From: an uncultured Bacteroides sp.
Lineage (GTDB): Bacteria; Bacteroidota; Bacteroidia; Bacteroidales; Bacteroidaceae
Assembly: GCA_949300425.1 (NCBI GenBank)
Contig: CASGED010000059.1
Coordinates: 1-64,000 of the forward strand
Direction of reading: 5' to 3'
Length of the DNA: 64,000 nt
This document shows, in pieces, positions 52,349 through 60,509 of the stretch (positions are counted from its first letter, which is position 1; each line of letters starts with the position of its first letter). The notes beneath the pieces are model-generated. The model had not been told where the DNA came from, searched no databases, and saw only the letters and a list, made by a program, of their open reading frames with translations. Both the position numbers and the translations under genes were made by a program.

Positions 52349-52906
52349 ATGAAGAAATTTAGATGTACAGTATGCGGTTACGTTTACGAAGGCGATGCCG
52401 CTCCCGAGAAATGCCCTTTGTGCAAAGCTCCCGCAAGCAAGTTTGTAGAAGTCGTTGAAGCCGAAGAAGGCGGTGCATTGACTTTCGCTGACGAACATGT
52501 TATCGGCGTGGCCAAAGGTTGCGATGAAGAAATGATTAAGGACCTGAACAACCATTTTATGGGCGAGTGTACTGAAGTAGGTATGTACTTGGCTATGAGC
52601 CGTCAGGCTGACCGTGAAGGCTATCCAGAAGTAGCAGAAGCCTTCAAACGCTACGCATGGGAAGAGGCAGAACATGCCGCTAAGTTCGCAGAATTGCTGG
52701 GTGACTGCGTATGGGACACCAAGACAAACTTGGAGAAACGTATGAACGCCGAAAGCGGTGCTTGTGAAGACAAGAAGCGCATCGCTACTCGTGCCAAAGC
52801 TTTAAATCTCGACGCCATCCACGACACTGTTCATGAAATGGCTAAAGACGAAGCTCGCCACGGCAGAGGTTTTGAAGGCTTGTACAACCGTTACTTCAAG
52901 AAATAA
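52349..52906 (+). CDS. rbr: Reverse rubrerythrin (rubredoxin domain first)
   Basis: A non-haem di-iron protein that reduces hydrogen peroxide with electrons from NADH-linked partners. The 185-residue protein has the rubredoxin domain at the N-terminus ([20 protein letters not shown]) and the ferritin-like four-helix domain after it, the reverse of classical rubrerythrin. Di-iron ligands are seen in [44 protein letters not shown] and [21 protein letters not shown] start it at the ATG at 52349; a TTG lies three codons earlier. It probably belongs to the PerR regulon and is followed by a good terminator. Confidence 0.93.
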   Translation: MKKFRCTVCGYVYEGDAAPEKCPLCKAPASKFVEVVEAEEGGALTFADEHVIGVAKGCDEEMIKDLNNHFMGECTEVGMYLAMSRQADREGYPEVAEAFKRYAWEEAEHAAKFAELLGDCVWDTKTNLEKRMNAESGACEDKKRIATRAKALNLDAIHDTVHEMAKDEARHGRGFEGLYNRYFKK

Positions 52907-52936
52907 TCTCTCCCACGAGTATCAAAACCAATAAGG

Positions 52937-52970
52937 AAAAGGTGTGTCCAATAAAAGGGCACGCCTTTTT
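52937..52970 (+). terminator. Rho-independent terminator after rubrerythrin
   Basis: AAAAGGTGTGTCC (52937-52949) pairs with GGGCACGCCTTTT (52957-52969), including two G-T pairs, with a seven-base loop and a run of five T. Confidence 0.85.
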
Positions 52971-53013
52971 GGTTATCCACTCATGTTCAGCGAACTCACA
53001 ACCGAAATCAGAC

Positions 53014-53694
53014 ATGTTTCAACTCACACTCTCACCCGAACTGATCTCCCGCTGCCCCGAATACCGGGTAGCGGCCGTTTATGCCGAAGTCACCAATACG
53101 CCTTTCAGCGAAGGCTTGTGGCAGGAGATTGACGCTTTCACCCAAGCGTTGCGTGCCTCGGAGACGCCCGACACCATCAAGCTGCAGCCCGCCATTGCCG
53201 CCACGCGCGAGGCCTACCGCCGCTTGGGCAAAGACCCCAGCCGGTACCGTCCCAGTGCCGAAGCCTTGCGCCGCCGCCTGTTACGCGGGCTGGAACTGTA
53301 TCGCATTGATACGTTGGTGGACCTCATCAACTTGGTTTCCCTACGCACGGGCTACTCTATCGGCGGCTTCGACGCGGACAAGATACAGGGCACGGACCTT
53401 TGCTTAGGGGTAGGACATGCTAACGAGCCGTTTGAAGGCATCGGGCGCGGCCCGCTCAACATTGAAGGATTGCCCGTGTGGCGCGACGCCCAAGGAGGCA
53501 TCGGCACGCCCACCAGCGACCACGAGCGCACGAAGATGGATGTAGGCACCCGTCACATTCTGGCCCTTATCAACGGCTATGACGGGGACGAAGAGAGATT
53601 GCGCGAAGCGGCGGAGATGGCGCGGGAGTTGCTGAGGAGGTATGCGGCATCGGATGGAGGAACGATTACTTATCTGCATTCAGAAGAGGAATGA
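53014..53694 (+). CDS. B3/B4 tRNA-binding-domain protein
   Basis: A 226-residue protein with the B3/B4 domain found in the beta subunit of phenylalanyl-tRNA synthetase, here free-standing. Recognisable parts are ATREAYRRLGKDPSRYRPSAEALRRRLL, INLVSLRTGYSIGGFDADKI and the GIGTPTSDHERTKM segment. Free B3/B4 proteins are thought to act in tRNA editing or amino-acid handling, but this is not established. I start it at the ATG at 53014. The stop overlaps the next gene (ATGA), so the two are translationally coupled. Confidence 0.85.
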   Translation: MFQLTLSPELISRCPEYRVAAVYAEVTNTPFSEGLWQEIDAFTQALRASETPDTIKLQPAIAATREAYRRLGKDPSRYRPSAEALRRRLLRGLELYRIDTLVDLINLVSLRTGYSIGGFDADKIQGTDLCLGVGHANEPFEGIGRGPLNIEGLPVWRDAQGGIGTPTSDHERTKMDVGTRHILALINGYDGDEERLREAAEMARELLRRYAASDGGTITYLHSEEE

Positions 53695-54359
53695 CTATGC
53701 AAGTACGCATTGCCGAAGATTGGCGCCAACAGCTGCAAGACGAATTTGACAAGCCCTACTTCAAACAATTGACGGACTTTGTGCGAGAGGAATATGCACA
53801 CACGCGAGTGCTTCCGCCGGGAAGTCGCATTTTCTACATCTTCGACTATTGTCCGTTCGACAAGGTAAAGATAATCATATTAGGTCAAGACCCCTATCCT
53901 ACACCGGGACTTTATTATGGCGTCTGCTTTTCCGTGCCCGAAGGTGTGGCGATACCCGGTTCCTTAGCCAATATCTTCCGTGAAATACACGATGACTTAG
54001 GGAAGCCCGTCCCTCACTCAGGCAATTTGGACAGATGGGTAGCGCAGGGAGTCTTTCCCTTAAACTCCGTTCTAACCGTGCGCGCTTACCAAACAGGTTC
54101 GCATCGTGGACATGGATGGGAAACGTTTACTGACGCCGTCATCCGCAAACTGAGCGATGAGCGTGAGCATCTGGTCTTTATGTTGTGGGGCAGTTATGCG
54201 AAAGAGAAAGCCGGATTGATTGACACCTCGCGCCATCTGGTGTTGACCGCCGCCCACCCCTCTCCACGCTCTGCCGAACATGGTTTCTTAGGATGCCGCC
54301 ACTTCAGCCAAGCCAATGCTTATCTACGTCAACACGACATCGGAGAAATAGATTGGTAG
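53691..54359 (+). CDS. ung: Uracil-DNA glycosylase, family 1
   Basis: The enzyme removes uracil from DNA in base-excision repair. The 222-residue protein has motif A as GQDPYPTPG (with the water-activating Asp) in place of the usual GQDPYHGPG, and motif B as HPSPRSAEHGF. The central LTVRAYQTGSHRGHGWETFT and the FMLWGSYAKEK segment fit the family. The GQDPYPTPG variant is one I associate with actinobacterial enzymes. It is translated with the preceding B3/B4 gene. Confidence 0.93.
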   Translation: MTMQVRIAEDWRQQLQDEFDKPYFKQLTDFVREEYAHTRVLPPGSRIFYIFDYCPFDKVKIIILGQDPYPTPGLYYGVCFSVPEGVAIPGSLANIFREIHDDLGKPVPHSGNLDRWVAQGVFPLNSVLTVRAYQTGSHRGHGWETFTDAVIRKLSDEREHLVFMLWGSYAKEKAGLIDTSRHLVLTAAHPSPRSAEHGFLGCRHFSQANAYLRQHDIGEIDW

Positions 54360-54412
54360 ACAAATTCCTATTGACACGATAATTGAGGAATACTTCTCGG
54401 ACGGGGTTGCGA

Positions 54413-54754
54413 TTACTCAATGCCATTCCGGCGAAGGATATCCAGCAATTCGGCATCACTGATGTTTTCCCGTTCCGACTTATCGTAAATGGTGATGAGT
54501 TTGACTTCGGTTTCCGTCTGCGCAAGAATCACAATGTAAGTTATCACCCGGGCACCGCCGCTCTTGCCTTTCCCTTTTGAGGTAATGGCCAGACGGACTT
54601 TGCGCAAGCGATGTCCGAGGTCGGTGCCAAGGTAAGGATTTTGGTAAAGTTCTTCGCCCAATCCGGCCAAATCATTCTTTAACGATCTATATCGCTTGGA
54701 CAAACGCTTCATTTCCCTTAGGAAATCAGGGGTAACGGTTATCTTACAACTCAT
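54413..54754 (-). CDS. RelE/ParE-family toxin
   Basis: A 113-residue basic protein typical of RelE-type mRNA interferases: CKITVTPDFLREMKRLSKRY at the N-terminus, NPYLGTDLGHRLRKVRLAI in the middle, and VITYIVILAQTETEVKLITIYDKSERENI in the core strands. It overlaps the upstream antitoxin gene by 11 bases, as usual for such pairs. RelE-type toxins cleave mRNA on the ribosome; activity here is inferred. Confidence 0.82.
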   Translation of the reverse strand: MSCKITVTPDFLREMKRLSKRYRSLKNDLAGLGEELYQNPYLGTDLGHRLRKVRLAITSKGKGKSGGARVITYIVILAQTETEVKLITIYDKSERENISDAELLDILRRNGIE

Positions 54755-55037
54755 TGAGTGCTTCTTCTAAGGTTTTAAACTCCAGTTTCCCCTCCAGATT
54801 CAGTTTCAGTTCCTTGCAGGCTTGGTCGAAGTTCGCGAGGATTTCCTCTTTGGTCATATAGGGCTCGGCCTCTTCCGCCACGGTGGAAGGTGCGGATGTC
54901 TGTTCGGCATATCCGGCCGTTTTGCGCTCTTCACGACGCAGCAGGTTACGCAGTTTCTTTAAGACATCAATATTATCGACACGCAACACATCGCGTATCA
55001 ACTCATTCTGCAAGGATTCCAAAGTCAATGTTGCCAT
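54744..55037 (-). CDS. Antitoxin of the RelE-type pair
   Basis: A 97-residue acidic protein upstream of and overlapping the toxin gene. The N-terminus (TLTLESLQNELIRDVLRVDN) is helical and might dimerise; the C-terminal acidic helices (EEAEPYMTKEEILANFDQAC) would wrap the toxin. The family name is not clear to me; similar small proteins pair with RelE toxins in Bacteroidetes. A well-formed promoter lies upstream. Confidence 0.78.
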   Translation of the reverse strand: MATLTLESLQNELIRDVLRVDNIDVLKKLRNLLRREERKTAGYAEQTSAPSTVAEEAEPYMTKEEILANFDQACKELKLNLEGKLEFKTLEEALNEL

Positions 55038-55064
55038 ATACTAAACTATGCTATAAACTACGCA

Positions 55065-55096
55065 CAAAGATAAAGCAAAGTAACGTTTTGTACAAA
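55065..55096 (-). promoter_or_regulatory. Promoter of the toxin-antitoxin operon
   Basis: On the minus strand TTTG (55096-55093), 20 bases, then TATCTTTG (55072-55065): exact consensus, 27 bases before the antitoxin ATG. Confidence 0.8.
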
Positions 55097-55147
55097 CCGA
55101 AACACAAAAAATACACATGCTCCGCACAAAGTATGCAAACCTTTCAC

Positions 55148-55155
55148 TACCTTTG
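55148..55155 (+). promoter_or_regulatory. -7 box of the phoH gene
   Basis: TACCTTTG matches TAnnTTTG, 30 bases before the phoH ATG. No exact TTTG stands at -33. Confidence 0.5.
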
Positions 55156-55184
55156 CGAAAAATAGCAGAATTGGAATTATACGA

Positions 55185-56156
55185 ATGATAGAAAAACTGA
55201 TTGTACTCGAAGACATAGACCCCGTCATCTTCTATGGCGTGAACAACGCCAATATGCAGCTCATCAAGGCATTGTACCCCAAACTGCGCATCGTGGCGCG
55301 GGGCAACGTCATTAAGGTGCTGGGCGACGAGGAAGAGATGTGCGCCTTCGAGGAGAATATACTCAAGCTGGAGAAGCATTGCGCCGAATATAACTCGCTG
55401 AAGGAAGAGGCCATCATCGACATCATCAAGGGCAACGCCCCGCAGGCGGAGAAGAGCGGCAACGTCATCGTCTTCAGCGTCACGGGCAAGCCCATCATTC
55501 CGCGCAGCGAAAACCAACAGAAGCTGGTGGACGCCTTCCGCGAGCACGACATGGTGTTTGCCATCGGTCCCGCCGGCTCGGGCAAAACCTACACCGCCAT
55601 CGCCCTGGCCGTGCGCGCCCTGAAGAACAAGGAGATAAAGAAAATCATCCTCTCGCGCCCCGCCGTGGAGGCAGGCGAGAAGCTGGGCTTCCTGCCGGGC
55701 GACATGAAGGAGAAGATTGACCCCTACCTGCAACCCTTGTACGATGCTCTGCAAGACATGATTCCCGCCGCCAAGTTGCAGGAATACATGGACTTGAACA
55801 TCATCCAGATAGCCCCGCTGGCCTTTATGCGCGGACGAACGCTGAACGATGCCGTGGTCATCCTGGACGAGGCGCAGAACACCACCTCCGCCCAAATCAA
55901 GATGTTCCTCACCCGCATGGGCATGAACACCAAGATGATAGTCACCGGAGACATGACGCAGATAGACCTGCCTTCGTCCCAAACCTCCGGCTTGGTGCAG
56001 GCTCTCCGCATATTAAAAGGAGTAAAGGGGATTTCCTTTATAGAGTTGAATCAGAAGGATATTGTCAGACATAAATTAGTGACCCGCATCGTCGAGGCGT
56101 ATGACAAGTACGAGAAGGAGCAGAAGGCGGAGCGGGAAAAGCAAAAAAAGGAATAA
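55185..56156 (+). CDS. phoH: PhoH family ATPase
   Basis: A 323-residue cytoplasmic ATPase. It has the Walker A motif AIGPAGSGKTYTAIALAVRAL, the SRPAVEAGEKLGFLPGD segment and Walker B VVILDEAQNTTSAQIKMFLTRMG, all characteristic of PhoH/PhoL. A role in RNA handling or ribosome maturation is suspected for the family. Its stop is six bases before the RecQ-type gene, so that gene may be read from the phoH promoter. Confidence 0.93.
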   Translation: MIEKLIVLEDIDPVIFYGVNNANMQLIKALYPKLRIVARGNVIKVLGDEEEMCAFEENILKLEKHCAEYNSLKEEAIIDIIKGNAPQAEKSGNVIVFSVTGKPIIPRSENQQKLVDAFREHDMVFAIGPAGSGKTYTAIALAVRALKNKEIKKIILSRPAVEAGEKLGFLPGDMKEKIDPYLQPLYDALQDMIPAAKLQEYMDLNIIQIAPLAFMRGRTLNDAVVILDEAQNTTSAQIKMFLTRMGMNTKMIVTGDMTQIDLPSSQTSGLVQALRILKGVKGISFIELNQKDIVRHKLVTRIVEAYDKYEKEQKAEREKQKKE

Positions 56157-56162
56157 TGAATC

Positions 56163-58202
56163 ATGACACGGAAAGAGGCTGAAACCAGATTAAGGCAAAC
56201 ATTCGGCTTTGAGCACTTCTTTGACGAACAATGGAACGTCATTAAGCGGTTGCTCAAGAGGGAACGTGTGCTGTTGATTGAACGAACCGGCTTCGGGAAG
56301 TCATTGTGCTATCAGTTTCCGGCTACGCTATGGGAAGGCATAACTGTCATATTATCCCCGCTCATTGCCTTGATGCGCGATCAAGTGAACAATCTGAATG
56401 CCAAAGGAATTCCAGCCCGATACATTAATTCTGAACAATCGGAAGAAGAAAATACACAAGCCATACAGGACGCTTTGGACGGGAAAATCAAGATTCTCTA
56501 CATCGCACCGGAACGACAGGAAAACCAGGAGTGGCAGGAAGCTGTGCGAAACATGAACCTTTCGATGATTGTCGTGGACGAAGCGCATACCATTTCCGTG
56601 TGGGGACATGACTTCCGACCTGCCTTCCGACGCATCGTCCATTTGGTCAATCTGTTGCCTAAAGATATGCCTGTCTTGGCTACTACTGCAACAGCCACCC
56701 TGCGTGTACAGCACGATATTGAGCAACAAATAGGAGGACAGCTGATAACCGTCCGAGGCAACTTGATGCGAGACAACTTCCATCTTTATGTCGTTGAAAC
56801 TCAATCGGAAGAAGAAAAAATGATTGCATTGTCCCGTTGGATGGAGCGTTTACCTGGTACAGGATTGATTTATACGGGTACTCGCGTCCAAACAGAACTT
56901 TATGCACGCTGGCTTGAGTGCAATGGAATAAACTGCATCGCTTATAATGCCGGACTTCCCGCCGAACAACGAAAAGAGATAGAGCAAGGATTGATGGAGA
57001 ATCGCTGGAAATGTGTCATATCCACCAATGCACTGGGCATGGGGATTGACAAGCCGGATATCCGTTTTGTCATTCATACGCAGATTCCTGCATCACCTAT
57101 CCATTACTACCAGGAAATTGGTCGTGCAGGCAGGGATGGAAAACCAACGGTGGCTATCTTGTTCTACAACTCTAGGAAAGATGCGGATGGCATTCCGGAA
57201 GATTATAAACTGCCGAAGTCGTTTATCGAATCGGCGCGACCATCCACCAAAACTTATCAGCGGGTGATAGATTTACTGAAAGAGGAGCCGCTGGGCATAC
57301 AGGACCTGACAAGGAAAACCAATCTGAAACAAACACCCATCCGTGTGATTAAAGCTGACTTGATTGAACAGGGAATAATAAAAGAGGTCATCTACGACAA
57401 ACGCAAAGTGTACGAATACCAATTCGGAGCCCAAGCATTGGACACTGCCGGATTCGAGGCGTTGCGTGTTGCCAAGCTAAAGGACTTGGACAAGATGGTG
57501 GAATATGTTTATACCCGTGAGCCACGGATGAAATACCTTTGCGAATATTTGGGAGACCATCATCCGGACATCTACAAAGGCTGTGACAATACGGACTTGG
57601 TGAAACGCCATGTCCGTACGAGTGAGGAAGATTGGCAACGTGTCCGCGAGTTCCAAACCAATTATTTCCCCCGACTCGAAGTGGAAAGTAAGAAGACAAA
57701 CCTTGTCAATGGGGTGGCAGGAGCCTACTACGGAACCTCCAATATAGGCACATTCATTCACCGCTGCAAATATGAAGGCGGGGGTATGTTCCCTGATATG
57801 CTGTTGACTACCGTGTTAAGGGCTTACCGAAAACAATGGGGAAAAGAGACATTCGACATGATCCTCCATGTGCCGCCAACCATATCGGGCGATTTGGTCA
57901 AGGACTTTGCATACAGGTTGGGAATAACGTTGTCCATTCCTGTACATGACTGGCTTCAAAAGGCCCATCCGACCGAACCTCAAAAGGTTTTCCAAAATAA
58001 CATACTGAAACGGGACAATGTGGCAGGTGCTTTCACGCTGTCTGTCCCTGATGCTGTGGAAGGCAAAAGTATCTTGCTGGTAGATGACATTTTCGACAGT
58101 GGCGCGACCATCAAAGAAATCGGCCGTATGCTGACCCAAGCCGGTGCAACAGCCATAGCACCGCTTGTCATTGCCAAAACAGTAGGAGGAGATAACTTAT
58201 GA
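56163..58202 (+). CDS. RecQ-like helicase fused to a ComF-type phosphoribosyltransferase
   Basis: A 679-residue fusion. Residues 1-420 form a RecQ-type superfamily 2 helicase: Walker A in ERTGFGKSLCYQ (43-47), DEAH at 139-142 within VVDEAHTISVWGHDFRP, TATAT near 175-179, and motif VI YYQEIGRAGRDGK. The RecQ zinc site (about 451-480) keeps only one of four expected Cys. Residues 510-679 resemble ComFC: HRCKYEGG, a pyrophosphate-like HVPPT, KRDNVAGAF, and the PRPP-loop SILLVDDIFDSGATI. The stop overlaps the DprA-like start (ATGA). By eye it is less GC-rich than its neighbours. No HRDC domain is present. It is not a standard housekeeping RecQ. Confidence 0.88.
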   Translation: MTRKEAETRLRQTFGFEHFFDEQWNVIKRLLKRERVLLIERTGFGKSLCYQFPATLWEGITVILSPLIALMRDQVNNLNAKGIPARYINSEQSEEENTQAIQDALDGKIKILYIAPERQENQEWQEAVRNMNLSMIVVDEAHTISVWGHDFRPAFRRIVHLVNLLPKDMPVLATTATATLRVQHDIEQQIGGQLITVRGNLMRDNFHLYVVETQSEEEKMIALSRWMERLPGTGLIYTGTRVQTELYARWLECNGINCIAYNAGLPAEQRKEIEQGLMENRWKCVISTNALGMGIDKPDIRFVIHTQIPASPIHYYQEIGRAGRDGKPTVAILFYNSRKDADGIPEDYKLPKSFIESARPSTKTYQRVIDLLKEEPLGIQDLTRKTNLKQTPIRVIKADLIEQGIIKEVIYDKRKVYEYQFGAQALDTAGFEALRVAKLKDLDKMVEYVYTREPRMKYLCEYLGDHHPDIYKGCDNTDLVKRHVRTSEEDWQRVREFQTNYFPRLEVESKKTNLVNGVAGAYYGTSNIGTFIHRCKYEGGGMFPDMLLTTVLRAYRKQWGKETFDMILHVPPTISGDLVKDFAYRLGITLSIPVHDWLQKAHPTEPQKVFQNNILKRDNVAGAFTLSVPDAVEGKSILLVDDIFDSGATIKEIGRMLTQAGATAIAPLVIAKTVGGDNL

Positions 58203-59344
58203 CTTTAACGAACAGGAAAATGGAGCAAGAATATACATATTGGATGGCATTGGCTCATACCGAAAGAATGAGAACGGCCCGAAAGAACGAAATCATCGTG
58301 CAATGCTATGAACGTGCCATCACGCTGCCTGATTTTTTCCACTGCGAAGAGGCTGTTTGGCAAAAGGACTTCGACCTGACCCCCGAGGAAACAGATTGGC
58401 TGAACGCATCTAAAAAAGAGTTGCCCAATTATTCTTTCGAGGCTGAAAGTCTGTTGGAGCAAGGTTATGGACTGATCCCCATCCTGTCGCCCGACTATCC
58501 CAAGACTTTGAAGCGAAACTTGAAGAAGACGTATGCCCCGCCTCTTCTTTATACCAAGGGAAACCTGCAACTCCTGAAAGCCGACAGCCTGGCCATTGTG
58601 GGCTCACGACTGGCAGGAACCGTTTCACTGCAATTTACGGATAACATAGCCAAACTGGCCACTGCTGCGGGAAAAGTCGTTGTCAGCGGCTATGCCAAAG
58701 GGGTGGACAAGCAGGCGCTTGATTCGGCCTTGAAGTATGACGGGAAAAGCATTGTCGTGCTTCCGCAAGGGATTACAACGTTTGCCTCCGGTTTCAAAGC
58801 CTTGTACAAAGACATCATTGCGGGAAATGTATTAATCTTAAGCGCATTCCATCCGAAGGCTCCTTGGAGTACCGGATTGGCTATGGCCCGGAACCCCATC
58901 ATCTATGGCATGGCACAAGACATTTACGTGGCCGAGTCGGACAGCAAAGGCGGCACATGGTCCGGAGTAATCGACGGATTGCGCAAGATGCGGCGGATTT
59001 ATGTGCGGAACCCTTTGCCCGACGAAAAAAATGCGAACCAATTATTGATAGAAAAAGGCGCAATTCCCGTATCTTTGCAGGGAGAGATTTGCATGGAAGA
59101 AAAAGCCGTATGTGTCAGTGAACCGGCAAGCCCATACGAAGGCCTGGATGACCGGATTGGGAAACTGCTCAAGAGACAGAAACTGACTTCCAAGGAAATC
59201 ATCGAACGCCTTGGCTTGTCATCATGGACTACCAGGAAGATGACCGACTATCTGAAGAAAATGCCGGATGTCGAAGCCTGCGGGAAGTCGCCCTTGAAGT
59301 TCACGATGAAGGGGGGCATTGACAACGAGCCGACATTATTCTAA
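58199..59344 (+). CDS. DprA-like SLOG/Rossmann DNA-processing protein
   Basis: A 381-residue protein with the DprA core: the lead-in SPDYPKTLKRNLKKTYAPPL, Rossmann start LAIVGSRLAG (131-140), VVSGYAKGVDKQALDSAL (161-178), IVVLPQGI, and the later ARNPIIYGMAQDIYVAESDSKGGTW, which matches the RN and 'vEa..kSG' parts of DprA. A C-terminal winged-helix-like module (about 325-375, LTSKEIIERLGLSSWTTRKM) is as in many DprA proteins. The N-terminal 80 residues are divergent. It is co-translated with the RecQ-ComF fusion. Housekeeping DprA loads RecA onto incoming single-stranded DNA; this copy looks specialised. Confidence 0.85.
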   Translation: MTLTNRKMEQEYTYWMALAHTERMRTARKNEIIVQCYERAITLPDFFHCEEAVWQKDFDLTPEETDWLNASKKELPNYSFEAESLLEQGYGLIPILSPDYPKTLKRNLKKTYAPPLLYTKGNLQLLKADSLAIVGSRLAGTVSLQFTDNIAKLATAAGKVVVSGYAKGVDKQALDSALKYDGKSIVVLPQGITTFASGFKALYKDIIAGNVLILSAFHPKAPWSTGLAMARNPIIYGMAQDIYVAESDSKGGTWSGVIDGLRKMRRIYVRNPLPDEKNANQLLIEKGAIPVSLQGEICMEEKAVCVSEPASPYEGLDDRIGKLLKRQKLTSKEIIERLGLSSWTTRKMTDYLKKMPDVEACGKSPLKFTMKGGIDNEPTLF

Positions 59345-59366
59345 TTCAAATATAATTATATAGATT

Positions 59367-60311
59367 ATGAAAGCATTAACAGCAACCAACTACAACTTCC
59401 CCGGACAGCAAGCTGTCTATCACGGGAAAGTACGCGACGTGTACAACATCAACGGTGAGAAACTCGTCATGGTGGCAACGGACCGCATCTCGGCCTTCGA
59501 TGTCATCCTGCCTAAAGGCATTCCCTTCAAGGGACAGATATTGAACCAGATTGCCGCGAAGTTCCTCGATGCCACGACGGACATCTGCCCCAACTGGAAG
59601 CTGGCCACGCCCGACCCGATGGTGACCGTCGGCGTCTTCTGTGAGGGCTTCCCCTTGGAGATGATTGTGCGCGGCTACCTCTGCGGCTCGGCCTGGCGTG
59701 CCTACAAGAGCGGTGTGCGCGAAATCTGCGGCGTCCGTCTGCCCGAAGGCATGAAGGAGAACCAGAAGTTCCCCGTGCCCATCATCACCCCCACTACCAA
59801 AGCTGAAATCGGCGAGCACGATGCCGACATCTCAAAGGAAGAAATCCTGAAACGCAGTCTCTGTACGCCCGAGGAATACGCCATCCTGGAGGACTACACC
59901 CTGCGCCTCTTCGAGCGCGGCACGCAGATTGCCGCCCAACGCGGCCTCATCCTGGTAGACACGAAGTACGAGTTCGGCAAGCACGACGGCAAGATTTACC
60001 TGATGGACGAGATACACACGCCCGACTCCAGCCGCTACTTCTACAGCGAAGGCTACGAGGAGCGTTTCGCCAAGGGCGAGCCGCAACGCCAACTCTCCAA
60101 GGAGTTCGTGCGCGAATGGCTGATGGACAACGGCTTCCAAGGCAAGGAAGGTCAGCAGGTGCCCGAGATGACGGACGACATCGTACGCAGCATCAGCGAC
60201 CGCTACGTGGAGCTCTACGAGCACATCACGGGCGAGAAGTTCGTGCCGCAGGACACGGAGGACATCGCCGCCCGCATCGAGCGTAATGTAACGAATTATC
60301 TTAATGCCTAA
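59367..60311 (+). CDS. purC: Phosphoribosylaminoimidazole-succinocarboxamide synthase
   Basis: This is the purine-pathway enzyme that joins aspartate to CAIR to make SAICAR. The 314-residue protein has [29 protein letters not shown] at the N-terminus, [19 protein letters not shown], and [30 protein letters not shown] near the C-terminus. It is of the longer yeast-like type common in Bacteroidetes. It is separated from the cassette by only 22 bases. Confidence 0.95.
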   Translation: MKALTATNYNFPGQQAVYHGKVRDVYNINGEKLVMVATDRISAFDVILPKGIPFKGQILNQIAAKFLDATTDICPNWKLATPDPMVTVGVFCEGFPLEMIVRGYLCGSAWRAYKSGVREICGVRLPEGMKENQKFPVPIITPTTKAEIGEHDADISKEEILKRSLCTPEEYAILEDYTLRLFERGTQIAAQRGLILVDTKYEFGKHDGKIYLMDEIHTPDSSRYFYSEGYEERFAKGEPQRQLSKEFVREWLMDNGFQGKEGQQVPEMTDDIVRSISDRYVELYEHITGEKFVPQDTEDIAARIERNVTNYLNA

Positions 60312-60323
60312 TTTCTGTCCGGC

Positions 60324-60373
60324 AAGCCCCGATACCCCTTTCAGAAGTATCTGTAGGGCCGATTTCGGGGCTT
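60324..60373 (+). terminator. Possible terminator-like inverted repeat after purC
   Basis: AAGCCCCGA (60324-60332) pairs perfectly with TCGGGGCTT (60365-60373), but the 32-base loop and missing T-run make termination uncertain. Confidence 0.3.
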
Positions 60374-60384
60374 CTGACAACAAA

Positions 60385-60472
60385 GCCGCTTTGTTCCCAC
60401 AATCATCCGGCTTTGTTCCTACAATAGTCCGGCTTTGTTCATAGAATCATCCGGCTTTGTTGTCACATCACC
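60385..60472. repeat. 22-bp tandem repeat, four units
   Basis: Units begin at 60385, 60407, 60429 and 60451, each 22 bases, consensus CCGGCTTTGTTCnnAnAATCAT. The first is flanked so that AACAAAG-CCG-CTTTGTT (60379-60395 region) forms a small hairpin. It sits between the purC end and the menG/ubiE start. Confidence 0.88.
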
Positions 60473-60509
60473 CCGGCAGGCATCTTATTTGTAAACTAAA
60501 AGGAAAGCA

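Noticed and set aside
56163..58202. Ordinary housekeeping recQ
   Set aside because: It lacks the HRDC domain and most zinc ligands and ends in a phosphoribosyltransferase domain, so is better treated as a distinct fusion.
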